Assembly: GCA_023228465.1 (NCBI GenBank)
Contig: JALOBC010000003.1
Location: forward strand, 1-64,000
Length of the DNA: 64,000 nucleotides
Direction: 5' to 3'
Origin: Dokdonella sp.
GTDB lineage: Bacteria > Pseudomonadota > Gammaproteobacteria > Xanthomonadales > Rhodanobacteraceae
Position 1 is the first letter of the stretch, and each line of letters starts with the position of its first letter. Under the pieces are notes generated by a model. It was not told the DNA's origin and searched no databases. It saw nothing but the letters and a program-made list of their open reading frames with translations. The position numbers were made by a program, and so were the translations under genes. This document shows positions 7,734-17,097 of the stretch, piece by piece.

Positions 7734-9650
7734 TCATGGGCCGGTCGCGAGAGGCTCGGCAGGACGCGGGCGCCCATCGGTCGGCGCAGCGCGCCGCTCC
7801 GTGGCAGCGCTCTGCCAGTGCATGGTGCGACTGGCCCGCAGCTCGACCCAGCCGGCATCGGCGGCCTGCGACAGCCCCGCCTCGACGGCCGACAGTGTCG
7901 CGGCACCACTTGCGTCCTTGCCCCACACCCCGGCCCAGGCGTTGCGCCCACCGCGTTTGGCGGCGTACAGCGCACGATCGGCCAGGCGTACCGCGTCCTG
8001 CCAGGTTCCCTCGCCGCGCCCGGGAAAGAACGGGAAAGGCGCCATGCCGATCGATACCGTGACGGAGAGCGGCCCGCCTTCGCGCGGCTGCACACGCATG
8101 CCAGCCAGTGACGTGCGCAGGCGTTCGGCCAGGGCCGCTGCCTGCTCCAGGGACAGACCTGGGCAGGCGAGCAGGAATTCCTCGCCTCCCCAGCGCGCGA
8201 CGACATCATCGGCCCGGCAGGCAGCCTGCAGGTGGTCCGCAAGGTGACCGAGGACCTGATCCCCCGCGCCATGGCCGCGCACGTCGTTGACTGCCTTGAA
8301 ATGATCGATGTCGAGCAGCAGCAGCGCAGTGCGCGTGCGCTGGTCCGAGAGCGCCGCCAGCCGGCGCGCGGCCTCGCGCCGGTTGAACAGGCCCGTGAGC
8401 GGGTCGATGGCGCCGAGGCGCCACAGCCGCTTGCGCAACCGATGCTGGTGCCATGCCGCCCCAGCCGCGCTGATGACGACCAGCGCCAGCAGGATCAGGA
8501 CGAGGTTGCGCAGCAGTTGCGCTCGTTCAGCCTGCAGTTGCAGGCGTTCATTCTCGAGCTCGATCGCATCGTTTTGCAGATGCGCCTGCAGGGCGGCCAT
8601 GCCGCGCAGGTTCTGCGCCCTGAGCTGCTCGACTTCCAGCGTGCGCAAGCGCTCCAGCATGGCCAGTGCCTGCACCGGCTCGTCGTTGGTCGCCAGGGTG
8701 CGCACGAGAACCTCCAGCGCCTCGCGCTGCTCGCGCGCGAAATGACCCTGTTCGGCCAGGGCGAGGGCGCGCTGCGCCGATTCGAGCGCCACCGCCGTTT
8801 CGCCATCCGCCAGCAGGGCGCTGGCGAGCCGCGCGCGACTGACCGACTCGCCTTGCACGTCGTGCACCTCGAGCTGCCCGGCGATCGCCTGCTCCAGCTC
8901 CTCGCGCGCCCCGCGATGATCGCCGCGCGCCGCCAGAATATCGCTGCGGTTGGCCTGGATGCGATAGCGCAGCAGATCCGGCACGCCCTGCCTTTCGATC
9001 TTTGCCAGCGCGCGGTCGAACGCCTCCTCGGCGTCAGCCATGCGACCCAGGGAAACCAGATTCAGCGCGTGGTTGTAGTCGCGCTGCACTTCTCCGCGGC
9101 CAAGCGTCTCGGCCAGGGCGACCGCTTCGACAAAATATGGTTCGGCGCCGAGGTGATCCTCGAACTGGGCTGCGCGGATCATTGCGAGCATGTCCAGCAC
9201 GACCAGGCGCAGGTCCGGGTCGCCGCTCTCCTGCGCCACTTCGTTGGCGCTTTCCATGAGCGCAATGGCACGGTAGCCATCACCGTTGGCGATCAGGATC
9301 GAAGCAACCGCAGCATAGCCGCGGACACGCTCTCCGGCCGGCAAGCCCTCACCATCGAGCAGGTGGATCAACTGTTGCGCGAGCGCATCCGCCGCCGCGA
9401 CGTCGCCGACCGCGAGCAGGCTCTGACCCTCGCAGACCATGGCACGCACGCGCAGCAGCGGCGACAGGGAAGCATCCTCGAGCAGTGCGCGGGCAAGCGC
9501 GATCGACGCATGCGGGTCGCCGCGCATGTGCACGAAGCAATCGCGCACCCGGTCCGCGTCACCCGCATCCGGCGCAGCCGTCGTCGCCAGCGCCGGCACG
9601 CCGTGCAGGAGCAGAAGCACAGCGATCAGCCAACGCGCAAAGCCCGCCAT
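7734..9650 (-). CDS. TPR-containing membrane diguanylate cyclase (GGEEF)
   Basis: A 638-residue sensor enzyme predicted to make cyclic di-GMP. A signal sequence (MAGFARWLIAVLLLLHG) is followed by a periplasmic helical repeat region (TPR-like, about residues 30-370), one membrane helix near 385-405 (VLILLALVVISAAGA), and a cytoplasmic GGDEF domain. The active site reads GGEEF (residues 488-492), and an inhibitory I-site RADD stands exactly five residues before it. The start is chosen for the signal sequence; the open frame continues upstream through the tRNA-Val gene, which is not coding. Its architecture and length match the second cyclase at 14952-16868. The signal sensed is unknown. Confidence 0.9.
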   Translation of the reverse strand: MAGFARWLIAVLLLLHGVPALATTAAPDAGDADRVRDCFVHMRGDPHASIALARALLEDASLSPLLRVRAMVCEGQSLLAVGDVAAADALAQQLIHLLDGEGLPAGERVRGYAAVASILIANGDGYRAIALMESANEVAQESGDPDLRLVVLDMLAMIRAAQFEDHLGAEPYFVEAVALAETLGRGEVQRDYNHALNLVSLGRMADAEEAFDRALAKIERQGVPDLLRYRIQANRSDILAARGDHRGAREELEQAIAGQLEVHDVQGESVSRARLASALLADGETAVALESAQRALALAEQGHFAREQREALEVLVRTLATNDEPVQALAMLERLRTLEVEQLRAQNLRGMAALQAHLQNDAIELENERLQLQAERAQLLRNLVLILLALVVISAAGAAWHQHRLRKRLWRLGAIDPLTGLFNRREAARRLAALSDQRTRTALLLLDIDHFKAVNDVRGHGAGDQVLGHLADHLQAACRADDVVARWGGEEFLLACPGLSLEQAAALAERLRTSLAGMRVQPREGGPLSVTVSIGMAPFPFFPGRGEGTWQDAVRLADRALYAAKRGGRNAWAGVWGKDASGAATLSAVEAGLSQAADAGWVELRASRTMHWQSAATERRAAPTDGRPRPAEPLATGP

Positions 9651-9791
9651 TTCGACCCAACGCCCCCGGGGAACATGCCGGCGCGCATGGCACGCCGCGC
9701 TTGCCATGGTCGCCGATCTTGACGCCTGGGTCACGCCAACAATTGCAACGTCGTCGCCGCATGCCCCCCTGCTCCTGGCAACGCACGAACG

Positions 9792-9816
9792 AAAAGGGCC
9801 ACCGCGGAGGTGGCCC
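9792..9816 (-). terminator. Rho-independent terminator after tRNA-Val
   Basis: On the minus strand, arms GGGCCACC (9809-9816) and GGTGGCCC (9796-9803) form a perfect 8-bp stem with a five-base loop, followed by TTTTC. It lies 17 bases past the encoded CCA of the tRNA gene and should end its transcript. Confidence 0.85.
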
Positions 9817-9832
9817 AAGTCGTTGTTTCGAT

Positions 9833-9907
9833 TGGTGGGCGGTACAAGGATCGAACTTGTGACCCCTACCATGTCAAGGTAGTGCTCTACCGCTGAGCTA
9901 ACCGCCC
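9833..9907 (-). tRNA. tRNA-Val (GAC)
   Basis: The minus strand folds into a standard cloverleaf: acceptor stem GGGCGGT/ACCGCCC, D arm with GCTCAGCGGTAGAGC, anticodon arm CTACC-TTGACAT-GGTAG with anticodon GAC, T arm with GTTCGATCC, discriminator A at 9836 and an encoded CCA at 9833-9835. It stands alone, with its own promoter and terminator. Confidence 0.98.
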
Positions 9908-9939
9908 GTCTGGCACCGTGCCGGCTGCGAGGGGCGCGC

Positions 9940-9968
9940 AAAGTACCACACGCCTCCCGTGGCCACAA
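9940..9968 (-). promoter_or_regulatory. Promoter of tRNA-Val
   Basis: On the minus strand TTGTGG (9963-9968) and TACTTT (9940-9945) are spaced by 17 bases. The region after the -10 box is GC-rich (GCGCGCCCC), a discriminator typical of stringently controlled stable-RNA promoters. The tRNA begins about 33 bases after the -10 box. Confidence 0.6.
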
Positions 9969-10087
9969 GGTCGAACCGCACCCGGGTTCCATCCCGCAAT
10001 GCCGGCTTCGGGCAGAGTCCGGCGACAGTCGTCCCAACCAGGCATGCCGCACTCACCCGCGCGTGCAGTACCTGAGAACCCGCGGGT

Positions 10088-10741
10088 TCAGCAGGGTGAA
10101 TAGAGCGGGCTGACCAACTGCGCGGCCTCCTCCTGAGCAATCGCGCGTACGGCATCCAGGCCGACCAGGGAGAGGCGCAGGGGCGGCGTGGCGTTCAGGG
10201 TGGGCAACCAGGCGAGCTGGCCGCTTTCGAAGCGCAGGACCCGAGCCCGCCAGGCCAGGCCGAAACGGAGCACGGCAGCGCGCAGCAAGGCCCAATGCCC
10301 GCGCAGCCGCGGCAGATCTTCACGGACGGGCACGGCGCCCATCGCCGCAACCATCTCATCCCAGGCCAGGCAATCGGAATCCGGCAGCAGGTACAGCTTG
10401 GCGCGCGCCTCGCCGCGCGCGTCGCTGAAGCTCAACCACTCGCGCGGGCCCTGGGTGGTCACGCGGGCATGCGTGCCCACGCCGGTACAGGCAACCAGCG
10501 GCTCGAGCACGGGGCTGCCGAGAAGGATGCCGCGGACGGGCGGATTGTCACGCGGCAACAGGGCCTGGCCGCCGCAACGCTCGAGCCAGAGGATGGGGCC
10601 GAGCCGGGGCAACCAGGCAGCCAGATCCGCCAGCGCGGGACCGGCCGCCGAGACCGTTGACGGCGCACTTGATTCGCTGACCCGCCGCGGGCGCAGCGAA
10701 CCATCGACCAGGCCGGTCGTACAGGCCACGAAAGATCCCAT
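10088..10741 (-). CDS. Unknown protein, probably iron-regulated by Fur
   Basis: A 217-residue product I do not recognise. It lacks a signal peptide and membrane helices and is rich in Leu, Ala and Arg. Readable stretches include ILLGSPVLEPLVACTGVGTH, AKLYLLPDSDCLAWDEMVAA and FGLAWRARVLRFESGQLAWL. The start at 10741 (MGSFVACTTGL) is preferred because GAGGG stands seven bases before it; an in-frame ATG at 10777 is the alternative. The only visible promoter, about 210 bases upstream, carries a Fur box, so expression is probably induced by iron shortage. A role in iron or heme handling is a guess from regulation alone. Confidence 0.7.
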   Translation of the reverse strand: MGSFVACTTGLVDGSLRPRRVSESSAPSTVSAAGPALADLAAWLPRLGPILWLERCGGQALLPRDNPPVRGILLGSPVLEPLVACTGVGTHARVTTQGPREWLSFSDARGEARAKLYLLPDSDCLAWDEMVAAMGAVPVREDLPRLRGHWALLRAAVLRFGLAWRARVLRFESGQLAWLPTLNATPPLRLSLVGLDAVRAIAQEEAAQLVSPLYSPC

Positions 10742-11048
10742 GCTGCTGCCCTCGCTCATGCGGCGTGCCAACAGCATCTGGTACGTGCTCGCGACCGCGT
10801 GCAGGACCGGGCAGAAGGAGCGCCGCGCATGTCGCCGGGCGCAGTGTCGATGCGGGAGCGACCGCGGGTGCGAAAGAAGTCCGGTTTACACAGCATTGCG
10901 GCAACGGCGGTGCCGGATGGTTCCTGCATGATGGGCAGCAGTATTGGAAATACATGCGCATGATAATCATTCGCGTTTATCTGTCAATGGCGCAGGCCAC
11001 GCCTTTCCATGCGCCCCCGGCGCCACAGCCCGCCTGCCACAGGCGACG
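10742..11048. other. 307-base gap: Fur-controlled leader, no convincing gene
   Basis: This stretch lies between the uvrB stop and the unknown Fur-regulated gene. It holds the Fur-box promoter and a long untranslated leader. A short frame starts at an ATG at 10929 (MQEPSGTAVAAML) and ends within the next gene's 5' end, but it has no ribosome-binding site and no recognisable family, so it is not called. I looked for a HemP-like small gene and did not see one. Confidence 0.6.
10956..10987 (-). promoter_or_regulatory. Sigma70 promoter overlapped by a Fur box
   Basis: On the minus strand a perfect TTGACA (10982-10987) and TATCAT (10960-10965) are spaced by 16 bases. The 19-base site GCGCATGATAATCATTCGC (10956-10974, plus-strand reading) matches the classic Fur consensus at 14 of 19 positions, including an unbroken TGATAATCATT core, and covers the -10 box. 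Fe-Fur binding there would block RNA polymerase. The regulated gene is the unknown one at 10088-10741. Confidence 0.85.
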
Positions 11049-13073
<2,025 letters not shown>

Positions 13074-13318
13074 GCAGCGCGAGATGGGGCCGGCGAAGCG
13101 GAAATTACAGCACACGCGCATTTGCAGGCGCCGCGAGGATCGCTTTCCGCCCGCCTGGCGCGAACGCCGAAGCGTGCCACGCCCGGACGCTGCGGCCGCG
13201 CCGGGCGACTTTCCCGCATCCTGCTGCGGCGATTTCCTACAACCCGCGACGGCTGGTCGCCATCGTCGCCCGTGGGCGCCCTGCCTAGGATGACCTGGCC
13301 ATCCACAGGAGCCACGTC

Positions 13319-13876
13319 ATGTCGTCCCGCAAGCTATCGTCGCCGGCCGGATTCACCCTCGTCGAAGCGCTCATCGTGCTGGCCATCCTGGCCGTCCTGA
13401 TGAGCCTGGCCGCGCCTTCCTGGGGCGGCCTGATCGGCCGCAGTCACGGTCGCGCGGCCCAGAACCTGCTCGCCACCGCCCTCAGCCAGGCGCGTGCCAC
13501 CGCGGTCAGCCGCGCCCGGCACGTCGTGATGTGCCCCAGCCTGGACGGCGCGCAGTGCCATCCAGGCACCGCCTGGCAGCATGGCTGGATCATGTTCGCC
13601 GACCTCGACCGCGACGGCGTGCCCGGCCCGCATGACACCCTGCTCGCGGTGGGTCAGGCCATGCCGAGCGGCACCGCCATCATCAGTACTGTCGGTCGCA
13701 CGCGGGTGAACTACCGCCCCGACGGCAGCGCCACCGGGACCAACCAGACCCTGACCATCTGCGACCGTCGGGATGGCTCCACGGCTACCGCACTCATCAT
13801 CAGCCAGGCCGGGCGCGTGCGCAGCGCGCCGGCCACCCCGGCGGCCCTTGCGGCCTGCCTGCAGGCTGCCGGCTGA
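13319..13876 (+). CDS. FimT/GspH-type pseudopilin
   Basis: A 185-residue type IV pilin-like protein. The class III signal is clear: a short basic leader ending in G, cleavage before the hydrophobic FTLVEALIVLAILAVLMSLA helix with Glu at +5, followed by a GspH/FimT-type globular domain with Cys pairs (VVMCPSLDGAQCHPG and TICDRRDG) and FADLDRDGVPG. FimT and FimU are minor pilins that prime type IV pilus assembly and can bind DNA in xanthomonads. It is preceded by AGGAG but stands alone here, without other pilus genes, as is common for orphan FimT copies. Confidence 0.88.
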   Translation: MSSRKLSSPAGFTLVEALIVLAILAVLMSLAAPSWGGLIGRSHGRAAQNLLATALSQARATAVSRARHVVMCPSLDGAQCHPGTAWQHGWIMFADLDRDGVPGPHDTLLAVGQAMPSGTAIISTVGRTRVNYRPDGSATGTNQTLTICDRRDGSTATALIISQAGRVRSAPATPAALAACLQAAG

Positions 13877-13914
13877 ACGGGCCAGGCCATGCCTCCCCAC
13901 GCCAACCACTACGC

Positions 13915-13943
13915 TTGACGCCCGCGGCGAACTTCGTGAAAAT
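13915..13943 (+). promoter_or_regulatory. Promoter of tRNA-Asn
   Basis: TTGACG (13915-13920) and GAAAAT (13938-13943) are spaced by 17 bases and followed by a GC-rich discriminator (GCGCGGC). The tRNA starts 10 bases after the -10 box, so it is nearly leaderless. Confidence 0.55.
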
Positions 13944-13952
13944 GCGCGGCTC

Positions 13953-14029
13953 GCCCGAATAGCTCAGCTGGTTAGAGCACTTGACTGTTAATCAGGGGGT
14001 CGTTGGTTCGAGTCCAACTTCGGGCGCCA
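13953..14029 (+). tRNA. tRNA-Asn (GTT)
   Basis: A complete cloverleaf: acceptor GCCCGAA/TTCGGGC, D arm GCTCAGCTGGTTAGAGC, anticodon loop CTGTTAA with anticodon GTT, T arm GTTCGAGTCC, discriminator G at 14026 and an encoded CCA at 14027-14029. It lies 76 bases after the pseudopilin gene with its own promoter and terminator. Confidence 0.98.
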
Positions 14030-14037
14030 TATCCTTC

Positions 14038-14066
14038 AAGGGCTTGCAGCGATGCAGGCCCTTTCT
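14038..14066 (+). terminator. Rho-independent terminator after tRNA-Asn
   Basis: GGGCTTGCA (14040-14048) pairs with TGCAGGCCC (14053-14061) around a GCGA tetraloop, with one G-T pair, followed by TTTCTTGT. It begins about nine bases past the CCA end of the tRNA. Confidence 0.85.
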
Positions 14067-14132
14067 TGTCCATTGCGTCGGGCGCCGCCCATTACGGCGC
14101 AGCTCTTGCGCGTTCCGCGCCGCCACGGAGCG

Positions 14133-14477
14133 TCAGCCGCAGGCCGTCTTCTCCGGCCCCAGGAAGCTGTCTACCGGCGCGGTTTTCCCTTCCGCCACCG
14201 CCTCGGCCTCGTGCCGCATCCGCTCCAGGATGGTCGGGATCTCCGATGCAACGAAACGGCTCAGCAGATCGCGCACCATCGGCTGGTAGCCGATCTGGTG
14301 GAACTGCGCGATCGCCTTGAGGGCGTCGATCATCGGTATCGGCAGACGAATGGACACCAGCTTCATGGCCAACGTCCGTTCCACCTCGGCCTCGAGCTCG
14401 GCGGGCGCGCGCCGGGCATGGGCGATGTCCCGGCCGAGCTGGCCGGAGTCCCAGGCTTCATTCAGTCTTTCGTTGAT
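14133..14477 (-). CDS. CopG-like ribbon-helix-helix antitoxin, start codon unusual or broken
   Basis: The C-terminal two thirds read like the CopG-type antitoxins that pair with small toxins: EAWDSGQLGRDIAHARRAP, then KLVSIRLPIPMIDALKAIAQ and IGYQPMVRDLLSRFVASEIP. Such proteins usually begin a few residues before the AWD motif. At that point the frame has no ATG, GTG or TTG, only ATC (14475-14477), four bases after AAGGAG. An internal ATG at 14366 would leave 77 residues with the DNA-binding half. Either the gene uses ATC, starts internally, or is decayed. The preceding frame looks like a broken toxin remnant. Coordinates use the ATC. Confidence 0.6.
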   Translation of the reverse strand: MNERLNEAWDSGQLGRDIAHARRAPAELEAEVERTLAMKLVSIRLPIPMIDALKAIAQFHQIGYQPMVRDLLSRFVASEIPTILERMRHEAEAVAEGKTAPVDSFLGPEKTACG

Positions 14478-14596
14478 GCCACTCCTTCCTCTTCCCCGAA
14501 TGCCTTGCTCTCGTAGAGCGCGATTTCGGCCGCGTTCGGCGGGTAGCAGGTGCACAGGTGCAGCAAGCCGCCGCGCGGGACAAGACACACCTTCAA
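14462..14596 (-). pseudogene. Remnant of a toxin-like gene before the antitoxin
   Basis: A frame ending at 14462 overlaps the antitoxin by 16 bases, as toxin-antitoxin pairs do. It reads LLKVCLVPRGGLLHLCTCY and continues to ALYESKAFGEEEGVASTKD. It is open only from a stop near 14617, so at most about 45 residues can be translated from TTG or GTG, too few for a known toxin. In another frame just upstream, SVSFTVREHPTNMTG looks like a possible continuation, which would imply a frameshift near 14600. The family is not recognised. Confidence 0.4.
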
Positions 14597-14951
14597 CAGC
14601 CGGTCATGTTGGTTGGGTGCTCACGAACCGTGAACGATACCGAGCGTGTTCCTGCATGTACGTCAACTTGCCTTCAGGCGGCGGGCCCGCTCCGGCACAA
14701 GCGGCGTACGCCCGTTCCCTTGTGCGGCGCGTCGCCCGCAACATGCTGCGGACAAGCGCACAGACAATTTCCTGCAGGTGACCCAGGCTCTGCCAACCTG
14801 GGTGGGGCCGGCACGGCGCTCTTGGAGAAATCCGGAAACTTGACATGCCAGGCGTCTTCGCGCGCTCGAACCCTTGTCTTCTGCACTGGCAAGCCGCCCT
14901 GTCCGACCTCGCGAACGCTCGGTCAGCAGCGGAGCTCGGTCAGCGGCGGAG
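14597..14951. other. Gene-free stretch with short tandem repeat
   Basis: About 350 bases between the toxin remnant and the second diguanylate cyclase. No frame on either strand has convincing coding character. A small ORF on the minus strand (ATG near 14655, MQEHARYRSRF) has no recognised family. At 14918-14951 there is a 17-base unit (CTCGGTCAGCAGCGGAG) repeated once with a single mismatch, immediately after the cyclase stop codon. Confidence 0.55.
14918..14951. repeat. 17-bp imperfect tandem repeat
   Basis: CTCGGTCAGCAGCGGAG (14918-14934) is followed directly by CTCGGTCAGCGGCGGAG (14935-14951), differing at one base. It abuts the stop codon of the diguanylate cyclase gene. Confidence 0.85.
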
Positions 14952-16868
14952 CTATTCGATGCCTGGAAAGGCGTCGGACCGGCCGTGCAGCGCGGACCCG
15001 GCATGCTCCGGGCCGTGCAGCGCGGACCCGGCATGCTCCGGGCCGCGCGTCGCGGCCGGTTGCCCCTGGACACGGTTCTTGCCGAGCTCCTTGCCCTGGT
15101 AGAGCGCCAGGTCGGCGGCCCGGATGCATTCGTCCACCGACATGCCCGGACGGAATTCGCTGCAGCCGATCGTCAACGTGACCATGAGCGGTTCATGCGC
15201 GCTGCCGACGGTGAACGGTTCGGTGGCGATCCGCTCGCGCAGGCGCTGGGCCGTCCTCATCGCCCCGCGCCGATCGCAGTCGGGCAGCAGGAACAGGAAC
15301 TCCTCCCCACCCCAGCGGGCGACCGCATCCTGCCCGCGCAGACTGTCACGCAGACGCAGGGCCACTTCGCGCAACACGCCATCGCCGCCGCCGTGGCCGT
15401 GGCGGTCGTTGACGGCCTTGAAGTCGTCGATATCCGCCATCAGCAGCGAGAACGGCGGTCCACCCCGGTTCGCGGCAGCCGCTGCCTGCGCCAGCAGTTC
15501 CCACATGTGGCGTCGATTGGGAAGCGCAGTCAGTGGATCGGTACGCGCCGCCTCCGCCAGCCTGCGTGCGCTGGTCACGCCGATGCGGTAGCGGCTGAAC
15601 AGCACCAGCAACAGGCCGACCGCAAGCAGCGCCACCAGCAGGCTGAGGCGGGTCAGGAGCTGTTGGCGCTGCAGTCGCAGTTCATCGACCCGCGCCTCGC
15701 TGCGCAGCAGCGCGATCTCGCGCTCGGCCTGGTCCGCATCGAAGCGATCCTGCATCTGCGCGAGTTTCTCGACCTGGGTGGCATCGGCGGACTGCTCCAC
15801 CAGCTCGGTCAGGCTGCGCTGGGCCAGCAGGGCGGCGGCCAGGTCGCCCCGCGCTTCGGCCAGGTCCACGCGCTGCCGCACCGCTTCTCTGCGCAGATTG
15901 TAGGCATCCTGCGGAATCAGCCCGTCCGCCCGCCCCAGGACGCCAAGCGCCTCCGCGTAGCGCCCGAGACGGGTGAGCACGCCGGTCATACCGAGCAGCG
16001 AATCGATGGTGCCGGACTGGTCACCGATCGCTTCGCGCAGGGCCAGCGAGCGCTGGTGATGGGTCAGCGCCCGATCCGGTTCGCCCAGCCGGTCCCAGGC
16101 GAGGCCGATGTTGCTCTCCGCGTAGGCGACCCCGCGCTGGTTGCCCAGCTCGCTGAACAGCGTGAGCGCCCGCTCGTTGGTCTCGCGCAACCGCTGGTGC
16201 TCGCGCAACGCCGTCGCCGCGTCCCCCTGCCGGGATGCCTGCTGCCCGAACTTCGCTGCCACCGCGCCGATGTTGATCAGGCTGCCGGCGATTCCAGGCT
16301 TGAATTCCGCGCGCTCGAAGCCTTCCAGCGCACGCTTGTGGTAGCGGCGCGCCCGCTCGAAATCACCGAGCGTCGTGTAGAGGATGCCAAGGTTGCCGGC
16401 GCTCTTGGCGGAATCGATGACAAGGCCCGCCTCGTCACTCACGGCAAGCGCGGTCAGGAGGTGTTGCAGTGCGGACTCGTACGACTCGAGGGCGATCAGG
16501 GCCGTGCCGAGGCCGCGATGCAGGAAGACCCGCTGCGTCGGCGTACCGGCCACATCGAGGGTCGCCAGCGCGGCTTCGTATTGCTGCACGGCTTCGCCAT
16601 GGCGTCCGAGCATGTCCAGGTTGACGGCAACCGCCCCCTGCAACATCGCCTTGCCCGAAGGGCAGGGTCTCGCGTCCGCCTCGGCCATGCGCAGGGCTGC
16701 GCGGGCCCGCTCGACGCCGGCAGCCGGATCGGAGTCGCGCGCCGCCGCGATCTCCACGCCGAGCGCCTCCAGTTGCGCGCATGCAGGTTCCTGCGCGAGC
16801 ACTGCCGCGGGGCTGCACAGCAGGGCCAGCCAGACCGCCAAGATCGAGGCATACCTGGGTTGGTTCAT
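14952..16868 (-). CDS. TPR-containing membrane diguanylate cyclase (GGEEF), second copy
   Basis: A 638-residue protein predicted to make cyclic di-GMP. It has a signal peptide (MNQPRYASILAVWLALLCSP, cleavage near AQEPA), TPR repeats in the periplasmic part (for example YTTLGDFERARRYHKRALEG, residues about 30-390), a coiled stretch, one membrane helix near 420-440 (LSLLVALLAVGLLLVLF), and a GGDEF domain. The active site is GGEEF (520-524) with I-site RGQD five residues before it. The C-terminal tail has a duplicated GPEHAGSALH unit (609-628) from a 30-bp DNA duplication, so the tail is probably not conserved. Same design and length as the protein at 7734-9650. Confidence 0.9.
   Translation of the reverse strand: MNQPRYASILAVWLALLCSPAAVLAQEPACAQLEALGVEIAAARDSDPAAGVERARAALRMAEADARPCPSGKAMLQGAVAVNLDMLGRHGEAVQQYEAALATLDVAGTPTQRVFLHRGLGTALIALESYESALQHLLTALAVSDEAGLVIDSAKSAGNLGILYTTLGDFERARRYHKRALEGFERAEFKPGIAGSLINIGAVAAKFGQQASRQGDAATALREHQRLRETNERALTLFSELGNQRGVAYAESNIGLAWDRLGEPDRALTHHQRSLALREAIGDQSGTIDSLLGMTGVLTRLGRYAEALGVLGRADGLIPQDAYNLRREAVRQRVDLAEARGDLAAALLAQRSLTELVEQSADATQVEKLAQMQDRFDADQAEREIALLRSEARVDELRLQRQQLLTRLSLLVALLAVGLLLVLFSRYRIGVTSARRLAEAARTDPLTALPNRRHMWELLAQAAAAANRGGPPFSLLMADIDDFKAVNDRHGHGGGDGVLREVALRLRDSLRGQDAVARWGGEEFLFLLPDCDRRGAMRTAQRLRERIATEPFTVGSAHEPLMVTLTIGCSEFRPGMSVDECIRAADLALYQGKELGKNRVQGQPAATRGPEHAGSALHGPEHAGSALHGRSDAFPGIE
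14981..15040. repeat. Perfect 30-bp tandem duplication in the 3' end of the cyclase gene
   Basis: Two identical 30-base units stand head to tail at 14981-15010 and 15011-15040 (each GGCCGTGCAG...GCATGCTCCG). The unit is a multiple of three, so it adds ten residues to the protein tail without breaking the frame. Identity suggests a recent slippage or duplication. Confidence 0.95.
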
Positions 16869-17097
16869 CGAAGGCGTTCGCGGATGCCGGGATACCCGGC
16901 ACCAGCAAGACCGGGGCCAGGCCGGGGGCCGGATGTCGATTCCGGCCGCTCAGGCCGCGCCAATGCGTGGAAAATCAGTAACCTGGCACTTCACCAGGCG
17001 CATCCGGTCGCGCGCCATGCGCTGCGCGTTCTGCAGGCCGCGACCAGCCGTTGACGCCTTGGGTCACAACCGGCTCCCGGGCGTCACATCCACGCAC

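Noticed and set aside
9651..10052. N-terminal extension of the first diguanylate cyclase through tRNA-Val
   Set aside because: The extension translates the tRNA gene and its terminator (SSAVEHYLDMVGVTSSILVP is the familiar tRNA shadow). The true start is the signal peptide at 9650.
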